From positions 1-56,079 of the forward strand of contig NZ_FWER01000034.1 of NCBI RefSeq assembly GCF_900169785.1: 56,079 nt of DNA. The letters are read 5' to 3'. Origin of the DNA: Rhizobium sullae (GTDB lineage: Bacteria > Pseudomonadota > Alphaproteobacteria > Rhizobiales > Rhizobiaceae). Both the position numbers and the translations under genes were made by a program. Shown in pieces: positions 1 to 7,119 of this stretch. The notes beneath the pieces are model-generated. The model did no database searches. It had not been told where the DNA came from and saw only the letters and a program-made list of their open reading frames with translations. How positions within the stretch are numbered: position 1 is the first letter of the stretch; each line of letters begins with the position of its first letter.

Positions 1-60
1 CACGTGGCTGTGCGGTCCACCTCAACTCCTCGCGCATTGGTACGTTATCGTACGGAAACC
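1..60 (+). repeat. Upstream repeat element, copy 1 (cut by window edge)
   Basis: About 60 bases that recur with substitutions at 446-504 and 2209-2270. Shared stretches are CGTGGCTG, TCGCGCAT and, in copies 1 and 2, CGTACGGAAA. The 3' end of this copy supplies the -35-like element of the promoter at 55-79. Left of base 1 is unknown. Confidence 0.6.
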
Positions 61-79
61 ATGATCCACATAGCACGTT
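55..79 (+). promoter_or_regulatory. Candidate EcfG-type promoter with one -35 mismatch
   Basis: GAAAC at 55-59, 16-base spacer, CGTT at 76-79. The -35 differs from GGAAC at one base. It faces the small gene at 162. Confidence 0.4.
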
Positions 80-161
80 AATATTTTGAACGTCTCCCGA
101 CGTTCCTCTTTGTCAACAACTAGCGCCGATACGTCGGGGCTCTTTGTAATGAGGAGCGAAC

Positions 162-383
162 ATGATTGTGCGTATGTACCCGCCCTACTATGCGAGACGT
201 GACCCGGACGCGACTTGGTCGATAGTTGACATAAGGACCGGAATGATCGTTGTCATCGCGGAAACCGTGCCCCTCCAGCACCTCGATGAAGCCACCATCA
301 TGGACATTATAGATGTTCTGCGCGAGAGAGATTCGACCTCTGGCTGGACAACGAGCCCATTGCGGAACAGGGAACTGAGATGA
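162..383 (+). CDS. Small conserved hypothetical protein (73 aa)
   Basis: A GAGGAGC ribosome binding site lies a few bases ahead of the ATG. The protein starts MIVRMYPPYYARRDPDATW and has a hydrophobic central strand (MIVVIAETVPL), then a helix-like DEATIMDIIDVLRERDS stretch. There is no signal peptide or membrane segment. I recognise it as the kind of short uncharacterised protein found in rhizobia but know no function. It sits between two copies of the local repeat and follows a candidate stress promoter at 55-79. Confidence 0.65.
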   Translation: MIVRMYPPYYARRDPDATWSIVDIRTGMIVVIAETVPLQHLDEATIMDIIDVLRERDSTSGWTTSPLRNRELR

Positions 384-445
384 TCCCGATTACGGTTCGT
401 CATCGTGCGGCCGACATATCCTGTGACCCGCGCTTTACCCACTTG

Positions 446-504
446 CTCGTGGCTGGCTGTCCGCCTCAGATTCTTCGCGCATTGGTATCTTACCGTACGG
501 AAAG
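446..504 (+). repeat. Upstream repeat element, copy 2
   Basis: Second copy of the element at 1-60, with CGTGGCTG, TTCTTCGCGCATTGGTA and CGTACGGAAA preserved. It lies inside repeat block A. Confidence 0.6.
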
Positions 505-699
505 CTTTTTTGTGTGCTGGCGGAACGCTCTCGGCAGTTAAGTCATTGAAATTGCGGATTGCGCGCCCGTCTACAAACGCGCATCCAGCCGGCGACTTGG
601 CCGTGCGCTGCACCCCGTCCGTCAGGTCCGTTTTTTGACCGGAACCGCACTAATACCTTTGGCTAGTTTACCGGCAGACAGTCTCGCCCATTTTATAAG

Positions 700-770
700 G
701 GCCGCGCACCCCTATGAGCGGTGTCCGTCACTTTCCCTTGCCCCGCCGATCGACAGCGGGGCTCTTTTTT
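700..770 (+). ncRNA. Candidate small RNA, copy 1
   Basis: About 70 bases with a possible 5' stem (CACC/GGTG or CCGC/GCGG around 703-723), a pyrimidine-rich linker TCACTTTCCC, then a strong intrinsic terminator. The second copy at 2325-2392 has a different 5' stem sequence but the same plan, and its linker and terminator are nearly identical. A TTTACC..TTTATAA stretch at 667-698 could be the promoter. The CTTTCC linker could pair with Shine-Dalgarno sequences (inference). No known RNA family was recognised. Confidence 0.45.
740..770 (+). terminator. Rho-independent terminator of small RNA copy 1
   Basis: Seven-base-pair perfect stem GCCCCGC/GCGGGGC (740-746 with 756-762), loop of 9, then a T-rich run 763-770. 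Confidence 0.75.
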
Positions 771-875
771 CCGCTATTCGGGAGCAAATGCCACCAACTC
801 GGTTTTGGAATAAACGCAGTCTCCTCAAGTACCCGACTAGGGTCCGCCCCCCGCTCTCGATGCTTCGCCATCGAA

Positions 876-1862
876 TCAGTTGAGGCGAAATACTCCAATC
901 AAGAACTTCTTCACCGTGGCTTGTGCTGCCTCGGTCGCAGCTTTGTCGTAACCCACGGTCGAACCGAGTTCCACACAAGCATCATTGAAGGTGAAGGGCT
1001 CGCCAGTCTCGACATTGAATATCTTGCCGTCTTCCTCGCGGCGCTGACAATTGCGAGAAGATTGTGCGCTTTGGGTAACGGAAACCGCCCGCGCATCGGG
1101 GTTATCGAACCCGTGGTGCGCGCCGGGATACTCGGTCATGACAGCGTCCTTTCCGGCGGCGTTGAGACGCGTGATGTAATCAAGGCACGTCATAGCCAGG
1201 GTCGTGTCGTCCGCCGCGCCGTGGAATTCGCGGACTGGGGCGTCGGCAATGTCGAGTTCATCGATGAAGCGAATGTTGCACGCAGGATAGAATGAAAGAT
1301 GTGCGGCAATGCGCGTCTTTGCTGACCCATGGAGAGCTTGGAAACGCCGCATGCTGGTATAGAGCGCTGCGGAGCCACCGCGCGAGAAGCCCATCACGGC
1401 GATGCGTGATGGATCGATCCGCGGGTGGACCGCGAGCACGTCGACGGCGCGATAGGTATCGTAGAATTGTGCGAAAGAGCTCAGCCGCGACTGATCTGTC
1501 TCGACCTGATCTATGCCTCGACCGCCGAAACTATCAAGGCGGAACGTGGCGATTCCCATTCTGTTGAGAAATTCGCCCCAGCGGACTGCTGGCGTGCTGT
1601 TGGCAGCACCATTGGAACCATGGAGCAGAATGACGGCCGGCAGATGCTCATTCCAACTCGGAAACCGGAGTTGGCCAGTCAGCGTCACAGCAACTCCGTT
1701 CGCCGTATTCCCCTGCAAGAACTGCTTGTCCGTCAGGGTGAGCGACGGCACTGTCAATGTCTCGTCCGGGGGAAATTTCGGCCGGATTTCCCCGACGTGT
1801 CCGTGCGATGCGAACAGTGTCACGATGAACATAGTGAGGGCGGCTCCGATAAAACGTGCCAT
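876..1862 (-). CDS. Secreted alpha/beta hydrolase, dienelactone hydrolase family
   Basis: About 328 aa. The chosen start is the ATG at 1862, because GGAGGTG sits 8 bases upstream and the following residues form a signal peptide (MARFIGAALTMFIVTLFAS); an in-frame start at 1889 has no such site. The alpha/beta fold shows VILLHGSNG (oxyanion loop), the nucleophile elbow GFSRGG, an Asp in HGAADDT and the catalytic His in GAHHGF, all in order. These features fit the DLH/prolyl-oligopeptidase-like superfamily; the substrate cannot be told. It is probably periplasmic and stands alone between repeat blocks. Confidence 0.85.
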   Translation of the reverse strand: MARFIGAALTMFIVTLFASHGHVGEIRPKFPPDETLTVPSLTLTDKQFLQGNTANGVAVTLTGQLRFPSWNEHLPAVILLHGSNGAANSTPAVRWGEFLNRMGIATFRLDSFGGRGIDQVETDQSRLSSFAQFYDTYRAVDVLAVHPRIDPSRIAVMGFSRGGSAALYTSMRRFQALHGSAKTRIAAHLSFYPACNIRFIDELDIADAPVREFHGAADDTTLAMTCLDYITRLNAAGKDAVMTEYPGAHHGFDNPDARAVSVTQSAQSSRNCQRREEDGKIFNVETGEPFTFNDACVELGSTVGYDKAATEAAQATVKKFLIGVFRLN

Positions 1863-1965
1863 GTCAAGCACCTCCGACTTGGCGCTCAACTTAGCACATT
1901 AAGCCGTCAAACCGTATGGCTCCCTCAACTTGGATTGATGATACCAGCCAACCAGCAAGCCCTTT

Positions 1966-2157
1966 TTGCACTGCAAGACTCATCCATCCGACGTCTGGTG
2001 GCATTTGCTGCCGAACTCCTTTTTTTGCAATCGCCTTTCGCGAACGCCGCGCAAGTTCCCGCTACCTCCCGAGAATGATCCCCGCTATCCGCCGGATGGC
2101 ATCAGCGAAGGTGACGTCTATCGCCATACCGACGAGGAGTATGAAGAGGACAACTAA
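1966..2157 (+). pseudogene. Fragment of a small acidic protein, copy 1
   Basis: The last 31 codons read PPENDPRYPPDGISEGDVY and end in an acidic DEEYEEDN tail. A degenerate second copy (PPQNDPYPPDCISEGD) lies at 2569-2637. The 5' part here has no ribosome binding site, so only the C-terminal part looks like an ancient coding sequence. The family was not recognised. Confidence 0.35.
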
Positions 2158-2208
2158 GGACTGGATCGCGCGGCCCACATCATCCTGTGACCGTGCTTAC
2201 GCCCTTTG

Positions 2209-2270
2209 CACGTGGCTGCGCGATCCACCTTAATTCTTCGCGCATCGGCAACCGCTTTTTGTACGAAATC
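2209..2270 (+). repeat. Upstream repeat element, copy 3
   Basis: Most diverged copy of the element at 1-60: CGTGGCTGCGCGATCCACC and TTCTTCGCGCAT are kept, the 3' end is altered. Confidence 0.55.
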
Positions 2271-2324
2271 GCACTAATACTTTCAGGCTGGTTTACCGGC
2301 AGATCGTTTCACCCATGTAATAGA

Positions 2325-2392
2325 GAGCCGCCACTTTGCGTGGCGAGATCATCACTTTCCTCTGCCCCGCCGATCGACAGCGGGGATTTTTT
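2325..2392 (+). ncRNA. Candidate small RNA, copy 2
   Basis: Same plan as 700-770. A 5' hairpin CGCCAC/GTGGCG (around 2329-2345) is followed by the linker ATCATCACTTTCCTCT and the terminator hairpin. The 5' stem sequence differs from copy 1 while pairing is preserved, which is what a folded RNA would show. Confidence 0.45.
2364..2392 (+). terminator. Rho-independent terminator of small RNA copy 2
   Basis: CCCCGC/GCGGGG stem (2365-2370 with 2380-2385), the same nine-base loop as copy 1, and six T residues at 2387-2392. Confidence 0.75.
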
Positions 2393-2568
2393 GAACATTG
2401 CGTCTGGAACTTCGCGCCGCGCGAGACGTTGGGCACCATCACGCGGCATCCACCATCGTTCCAACCGATCCGCGCGATCGTGGCAAGAGGTCGATCAGCC
2501 TCTTGCACGATGCGGTGAGGGTTCGTCTCAGCGACTCTTCATGACGAGCCCTTGCCGTTCGGTCTGCG

Positions 2569-2637
2569 TTACCGCCCCAGAACGATCCCTATCCGCCGGA
2601 TTGCATCAGCGAAGGTGACGCCCGGCGCCGCACTTGA
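2569..2637 (+). pseudogene. Fragment of a small acidic protein, copy 2
   Basis: Reads LPPQNDPYPPDCISEGD and then a short divergent tail to a stop. It matches the C-terminal part of the fragment at 1966-2157. There is no start or ribosome binding site. Confidence 0.35.
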
Positions 2638-2710
2638 ATAATCTGCGTGTACGTCGCCACTGCCACCATTGGAATTGGCATCTACGGCGAGTGAAGCTCA
2701 AGCGGTTCTA

Positions 2711-2835
2711 TCAGGCTGCGGGCTTAAGCCTGGCGGCGTAGGCCCACGGCAGCAGATCGTCGATCTGGCTATTTGGATGCCCGTTGACGATCTGTGTGAG
2801 AACGTCTGAGAGATAGGCCGTAAGCGGTGTCCCGC
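2711..2835 (-). pseudogene. IS66-type transposase C-terminal scrap
   Basis: Reading leftwards, the frame contains IVNGHPNSQIDDLLPWAY, the typical C-terminal sequence of IS66 TnpC (NGHKQSRIDELLPWNY in the other copy here). Only about 40 residues remain. It is a diverged copy relative to the longer remnant at 3450-4110. Confidence 0.6.
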
Positions 2836-3014
2836 TTCCATATTGACTGAGCTGCCTTTTGCAGTGCCGAGCACTGGAGGACATGAAGGGGATGCCAACT
2901 ATTACCCCAACAGCCGTCATCCTGCGCCTCGCGCCACATCTTGGACTACAGGGGGTGTTTCCCGACGCTCGGCATGTAAACTGATAGCCATCTAAGCCAA
3001 GGGAGGTAACGCCG

Positions 3015-3353
3015 GTGCCCCGATTTCTTGCCGTTTACACTATGAAGCCCGAAGACCTCGTGTCATTTCGAAGCCTGCCCAAAGCCCAGCAGGATGCAGT
3101 CGATGCTGTGGGCATACCACGGTGAGTGGCGTGGGAGGAACATAATGCTGCGTTCATCCTTGATCGCGGTGGCATGGTGGGCAAGACGACGCGTGTGACA
3201 AAGGACGGTGTGGCCGAAGCCGTGAATCCATTCTGCGGCTATCTGGTAGTCGAAGCGGAAACCGCTGATGCCGCCGCACGGCTGTTCCAGGACCATCCGC
3301 ACCTCACCGTATTTCCTGGTGACGGTGTAGATATCATGCCTTTTCTAACTTGA
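3015..3353 (+). pseudogene. YCII-related protein with in-frame TGA
   Basis: A GTG start at 3015 follows GGGAGGT. One frame runs for 113 codons but is interrupted by TGA at 3123-3125 (codon 37). Before the stop: PRFLAVYTMKPEDLVSFRSL; after it: AWEEHNAAFILDRGGMVGK, ending in DGVDIMPFLT. The two halves together look like one YCII/DGPF-like small enzyme of about 112 aa. TGA at a point where TGG (Trp) would fit suggests a single nonsense mutation. YCII proteins are ferredoxin-like folds of mostly unknown substrate. Confidence 0.6.
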
Positions 3354-3449
3354 ACTCCTTTTGGCGAACATCACCCACTTCCGCCTACCTTACCTTCGCT
3401 CGGGAGGTGGCGGACGTCTGCTTAGGGTCAACTGCCGCCTCGGGTGCAT

Positions 3450-4110
3450 TTACTCGGCCGGGTAATTCCAAGGCAGCAGCTCATCGATCCGGCTTTGCTT
3501 GTGGCCGTTGACGATGGCGGCGAGTGTGCTGGTCAGGTAGGCCTGCGGGTCGACGGCATTGAGTTTGCATGTCTCGATGAGCGAGGCGATGGTTGCCCAG
3601 TTCTCGGCTCCGGCATCGTGCCCCCGCAAAGAGTGCGTTCTTCCGATTGCTATCGGCCAGATGGTTCACTCGACACTGTTGTTGTCGATCTCGATGCGGC
3701 CGTCGGTCAGGAAGAGCTTCAAACCATCCAGTCGTTGGCGATGTAGGCCAAAGCCTCGCCAAGCGGAGATTTGGTCGCGACACGGGCGTCGTGGTGGAGA
3801 AGCCAAGTCTGCATGTCGGCGATCAGCGGCGCTGGCCGTTCCTGCCGCCTGGCAAGACGAGCCGGCGGATCAAGGCCACGCAGTTCGGCCTCAATCCGAT
3901 ACAGCTCGCCGATCCGTTTGAGGCTTCCTCGGCAATAGGTGCTCATGAGCTTGCGACGGGCATGCGCGCAGCAATAGGCAAGTTGGATGTCCGTGCCGGC
4001 GCGGTCAGGTGCAATCAGCCTGTTGTATCCGGCATAGCCGACGACCTGCAGGATGCCAGAGAAGCCCTGCGATATACGTTCGGCATGGGAGCGTGCCGGC
4101 GTCGAGCCTA
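3450..4110 (-). pseudogene. IS66 transposase (TnpC) remnant
   Basis: Reading leftwards: SGILQVVGYAGYNRL, YCCAHARRK (transposase core), a KSPLGEALAYI stretch, then in another frame TDGRIEIDNNSVE followed by a stop where an Arg would be expected, and finally the C-terminus SRIDELLPWNYPAE. At least two frameshifts and a stop show it is dead. The N-terminal half is missing and no terminal inverted repeats or TnpA/TnpB genes are seen. Confidence 0.75.
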
Positions 4111-4150
4111 GACAATTCCGCTATATAGTGGTCTGCCGAGGGGCAGGGTT

Positions 4151-4492
4151 TTACTTGTCCGCTTCCTGTTCGAGCCGTTCGACTTCCGCCGCGATGCGCT
4201 CCGGCTGTTCGTGCTCGAGGCCGACGACCCCGTTCCGGGTCTCACGCATTGACACGATGATTTCATCGAGCTTGGCGTGGATTGCCGCGGTGTCGCGATA
4301 GCCTTGGATCAACACGATGCTAGTGATCACTATTGCGGCGACCGACAGAGCATAGGTGACGACGTTTGTGAGCCCGAACGGCACCAGCGCGGTGCTGCCA
4401 ATCATCGCTGCAATAACGAAATAAAAGCCGGGAGGGCGGGAAAGAAAATCCGCCAGTCGAAAAAGAACCTCGTTCACGTCAGTCCTCCGCAA
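4151..4492 (-). CDS. Low-affinity iron permease family membrane protein
   Basis: 113 aa. Two hydrophobic segments (about residues 22-42 and 44-65) are followed by a charged helix with TAAIHAKLDEIIVSMRE. That arrangement, two membrane spans then an AIHAKLDE-type helix, is typical of the bacterial low-affinity iron permease (Fet4-like) family. Bacterial members are short and their transport role is unproven, so the function is inferred from family only. No Shine-Dalgarno stands out. It lies between the IS66 remnant and a degraded nuclease gene. Confidence 0.65.
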   Translation of the reverse strand: MRRTDVNEVLFRLADFLSRPPGFYFVIAAMIGSTALVPFGLTNVVTYALSVAAIVITSIVLIQGYRDTAAIHAKLDEIIVSMRETRNGVVGLEHEQPERIAAEVERLEQEADK

Positions 4493-4606
4493 TCGGTGCC
4501 TAAATTAACGCGCCAATGCGGATCTTGTTCGGAGACACTGCTTGTCGTTTCGCACTTAAACGTTAAGAATGCGGCTGTTTCTTTGTTGTTTGGCTTTTTA
4601 TTCGGA

Positions 4607-5087
4607 CCTTGGATAAAATTACCGAACTCAACAACCTGATCAGTACTGGGTTCGTGAAAGCACAGCGCACGCTTGACGTGGGTAAGCGGGGCGACACCGA
4701 CGTCATCGGCAATCTGCTCAACAGCTTTTCAAGACGGCGAATACGCTCACCGCATCGATCAACGATCAGCATATCGCTGACCGACTCAAGGCCTCTGTCG
4801 CCCATCTGGAAAAGTCAATGCAGGAAGATTTTGACGACCGGCTGAAGGCGCTGCTGCCGGCGCTCAACACATTCGGTTTTCCCAGCCTCAACGATACGGA
4901 ACTGCGGCCGCAGACGACGATCGACGTTGAGAGCCTTCTCGCGGACAACACGCGCATCCTTGTACACCGGCGCGGATGAGGCCCATTTGCCCGAAGGCTA
5001 TAACGGCCTCTGCACCCGGAATCTGATTTACATCCTGCTCCAGCCTGAAGCGCTGCATAAGACCTATCGCAGCATGCCTATGCGCCC
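4607..5087 (+). pseudogene. OLD-family ATP-dependent nuclease fragment
   Basis: Starting near LDKITELNNLISTGFVKAQR the reading jumps frames around 4728 and 4960. It continues through IADRLKASVAHLEKSMQEDF and HLPEGYNGL-TRNLIYILLQ, the latter resembling the region ahead of Walker B in OLD/RecF-like AAA ATPases. The ATPase N-terminus and TOPRIM domain are missing. At about 5087 it changes abruptly into a ligase fragment. Confidence 0.45.
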
Positions 5088-5092
5088 GGACC

Positions 5093-5240
5093 GTCGAATA
5101 CGAAGGCCGCCGGAAGGACATCGTTTAGGTGAAGCCGACTGATTGCGGAGATCCAGTACCGGGCGTGGACGCACTACGGAAACCTGCGGCATTCGTCCTA
5201 CAAGGGGCTCCGCGAAGTGCAGGATAACACCGCGAAACAG
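5093..5240 (+). pseudogene. ATP-dependent DNA ligase C-terminal fragment
   Basis: Reads EYEGRRKDIV-stop-VKPT, then after a one-base shift AEIQYRAWTHYGNLRHSSYK followed by GLREVQD. This matches the OB-fold end of bacterial ATP-dependent ligases; the intact LigD here has VWVKPELVADIEFEGWTADG and KGLRED. It is a scrap of about 48 codons joined to the OLD-like fragment. Confidence 0.55.
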
Positions 5241-5247
5241 GTCCTGA

Positions 5248-5967
5248 TCAGAACAGCGTCGGCTCGGGATCGGGACCGATCTCCTCGATGATCTCTGGAT
5301 TGTCATTCTTCGGTGATCCGACGGCCTTGCCGATTGGCCACATCGTCATCAGCTCGGAGGGGAATGGCCTCATCAGCTCGTGTGGGTCCGGCTCTGGCGA
5401 CAGCCAGCGCTCGTATTCCTCCGGATGCAGGATCACCGGCATGCGGTCGTGGATCGCCGCCATAATTTCATTCGCCGGACAGGTGATGACGGCGAAGGTA
5501 CGGATATCGACGTCGGCCGGATCGCGCCGTATCTCCCATATGCCGGCAAGCGCAAAGGGCACGCCCGACTTCATCGCAACGGCATAGGGCTGCTTATTCT
5601 TGCCGGTGCCGAAGATGTCCTTCCATTCGAAGAAGCCGTCGATCGGCACCAGGCAGCGGCGCGAGCGATAGGCGGATTTGAACATGCCATTCGCGGCAAT
5701 GCCTTCGCAGCGCGCGTTTATCGGCGGCGGCCGCCCGCCCGGCTTCATCCAGCCCGGCATCAAGCCCCATCGGGCGCTGACGAAGACCGTGCCCATCGTG
5801 ACAGGCTCACGCACCAGGTCTTTGATGATGATCGGGTAATCAAGCGAGGGAGCGCCGTTATAGCGCGGGAAGTGATTGGCGAGGCCAAGCGCGCCCTTGC
5901 GATCGGCGAAGGCAAAGGCATTCATCATGCTTTCGAGATTGGTCTTGATGAATATGCGTCCGCACAT
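5248..5967 (-). CDS. SOS response-associated peptidase (SRAP; YedK/HMCES family)
   Basis: 239 aa, full length for the family. It begins MCGR, so after Met removal Cys2 is N-terminal, which SRAP proteins use to form a thiazolidine crosslink with abasic sites in single-stranded DNA. Other family landmarks are NARCEG, the RRCLVPIDGFFEW block with its conserved Glu, and the His in PVILHPEE. AAGGGGG precedes the ATG. A LexA box overlaps the -10 of its own promoter (5980-6015), which supports SOS induction. Role: shielding abasic sites at stalled forks (family knowledge). Confidence 0.92.
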   Translation of the reverse strand: MCGRIFIKTNLESMMNAFAFADRKGALGLANHFPRYNGAPSLDYPIIIKDLVREPVTMGTVFVSARWGLMPGWMKPGGRPPPINARCEGIAANGMFKSAYRSRRCLVPIDGFFEWKDIFGTGKNKQPYAVAMKSGVPFALAGIWEIRRDPADVDIRTFAVITCPANEIMAAIHDRMPVILHPEEYERWLSPEPDPHELMRPFPSELMTMWPIGKAVGSPKNDNPEIIEEIGPDPEPTLF

Positions 5968-5979
5968 GATCGCCCCCTT

Positions 5980-6015
5980 GTTCTCAAAATGTTCTGCCGA
6001 GCGTCGAGAGTCAAG
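5980..6015 (-). promoter_or_regulatory. LexA-controlled promoter of the SRAP gene
   Basis: Plus-strand GTTCTCAAAATGTTC at 5980-5994 is an exact GTTC-N7-GTTC box. Reading leftwards, CTTGAC (6015-6010), 17 bases and ACATTT (5992-5987) form a promoter whose -10 lies inside the box. The SRAP ATG is 13 bases beyond the box. Confidence 0.8.
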
Positions 6016-6185
6016 GGCGCGAGTGGGCGAGGTCGAGTGAGATAGTCAGGACGGAAAACATAATGCTTCCGTCATCATCTCGCCTGCCTCACAAATCGTT
6101 ATGCGTTGACTTCGCCCGCTTGCGTTACTCCCGCATAGGTTCCGCCGATTACTGCAGGGTCGGTGGTTGCGACTGGCGGCCACTT

Positions 6186-6220
6186 GTTCTCATTATGTTC
6201 GCGTCGGCGGTAGTGTCAAG
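6186..6220 (-). promoter_or_regulatory. Second LexA-controlled promoter
   Basis: Plus-strand GTTCTCATTATGTTC at 6186-6200 is another exact GTTC-N7-GTTC box. Leftward CTTGAC (6220-6215), 17 bases and CATAAT (6197-6192) give a stronger-looking promoter with the same layout as the one at 5980-6015. It sits in the 3' end of the gene at 6193-6399 and points at the SRAP gene about 220 bases away. The 200 bases between hold no convincing gene (a GTG-initiated 45-codon frame at 6046-6183 lacks a ribosome binding site). Confidence 0.65.
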
Positions 6221-6399
6221 TTGACTCCAAGGCGGTCGACTGTATCAGCGAGATAGATGATGAGCAGGAAACCGCCGATGATCATTGTCGCAGCGATAAG
6301 GGCAATCAAAAGCGCCCGTCCGCTCTCTCTCCTACGCTGCCTATCGATCTGCTCGATCTGGTCTCGCGGCTCGTTTTCTTTCTTATCCTTGTCTGCCAT
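6193..6399 (-). CDS. Small single-span membrane protein
   Basis: 68 aa: a strongly charged cytoplasmic N-terminus (MADKDKKENEPRDQIEQID), one membrane span at about residues 28-51 (ALLIALIAATMIIGGFLLII), and a short tail. No family recognised. The best support for expression is a GGAAC-N17-CGTT promoter at 6437-6462, about 38 bases before the ATG. There is no strong Shine-Dalgarno. The 3' end overlaps the second LexA promoter. Confidence 0.6.
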   Translation of the reverse strand: MADKDKKENEPRDQIEQIDRQRRRESGRALLIALIAATMIIGGFLLIIYLADTVDRLGVNLTLPPTRT

Positions 6400-6436
6400 G
6401 GCAAGTTCGTTGGCGCCTGGTTAACAGCGTCCTTCG

Positions 6437-6462
6437 AACGACGACGCAGGGGCCCAGGTTCC
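6437..6462 (-). promoter_or_regulatory. EcfG-type promoter (exact -35 and -10)
   Basis: Leftward GGAAC (6462-6458), 17 bases, CGTT (6440-6437). Drives the small membrane protein gene at 6399. Confidence 0.7.
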
Positions 6463-6747
6463 TACCAATGGCCAGAATTTAACTGGTGATATCTCAAGCG
6501 CTCGCCGAGGCCCGCGGCCGCTCGATGCGGATCGAGCAGTTCAAGCGGCCGATGGAATAGCATCCCTGCCGAATTGGCGGTGGTTATTTGCAGATTGCGT
6601 GATTTAATCGTCGAATGGCAAAGGCCCCGCACCACGATCAGCATCGCCTTCAAGGATCGGCCAGTCTTTTCATGCCGAGACAAAAGGGGAACATACCAGC
6701 CTTCGCCGCGATATCAACCATTTCAATCGCGCCGGTGACCACGTCGC

Positions 6748-6772
6748 GAAACTACCGGCCGCCTGACGCGTT
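6748..6772 (+). promoter_or_regulatory. Candidate EcfG-type promoter ahead of the ligD operon
   Basis: GAAAC at 6748-6752 (one mismatch to GGAAC), 16 bases, CGTT at 6769-6772; the first gene starts 36 bases later. Confidence 0.45.
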
Positions 6773-6808
6773 CTCGCCCTGTAAACATCAGTAGCAGGAG
6801 ACAGCCAA

Positions 6809-7117
6809 ATGGCGGACGACAGCACCACGACAATCCGGGCCACATTCGAAACACGCGAAGCAGCCGATCTTGCCGTCGAACATCTGGTTCAGCAGCACGG
6901 GATCTCGAGGCCCGATATCTTTATCCAGTCGGCGACTGACCGCAATTCCGCCGGCTCGGCGCCGTCGGGCGGGGATGCCTCTCATGACGAGGGCGCCCGT
7001 CGCGACGCGCCGCTCGCAGGCGAGATCGAGGTTTCGGCAGATATCGCATACAGCCAAGTCGCCGCCGTCCAGCGCAGTTTCCGAGCCGCCGGCGCAATGC
7101 GTGTATCGAGCCGCTGA
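6809..7117 (+). CDS. Conserved hypothetical protein, first gene of the ligD operon
   Basis: 102 aa, soluble. Two beta-alpha-like halves (TIRATFETREAADLAVEHLV and EIEVSADIAYSQVAAVQRSF) flank a Gly/Ser/Asp-rich linker (SGGDASHDEG). The layout resembles stress proteins with a short ferredoxin-like fold, but I cannot name a family. AGGAGA lies about 10 bases before the ATG. The stop is only 2 bases from ligD, so the two are surely cotranscribed. A broken paralogue sits at 25171-25490. Confidence 0.7.
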   Translation: MADDSTTTIRATFETREAADLAVEHLVQQHGISRPDIFIQSATDRNSAGSAPSGGDASHDEGARRDAPLAGEIEVSADIAYSQVAAVQRSFRAAGAMRVSSR

Positions 7118-7119
7118 GC

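Larger units (their letters stand above)
405..775 (+). repeat. Repeat block A
   Basis: Colinear with block B at 2168-2395. Both begin with a GCGGCC..ACAT..CCTGTGAC stretch, contain the upstream repeat element, and end with a GCACTAATAC..GGCT.GTTTACCGGCAGA stretch leading into a terminator hairpin. Block A carries about 135 extra bases in the middle (around 505-637). No convincing protein gene lies inside. Confidence 0.6.
2168..2395 (+). repeat. Repeat block B
   Basis: Second copy of the block at 405-775, shorter because it lacks the central insertion. It carries the upstream repeat element and the second small-RNA-like unit. Confidence 0.6.

Noticed and set aside
3123..3125. TGA read as selenocysteine
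   Set aside because: No SECIS-like hairpin downstream, and YCII proteins are not selenoproteins; a nonsense mutation is simpler.
6046..6183. GTG-initiated 45-codon frame between the two LexA promoters
   Set aside because: The start lies at the expected transcription start with no ribosome binding site; kept only as a possible remnant.
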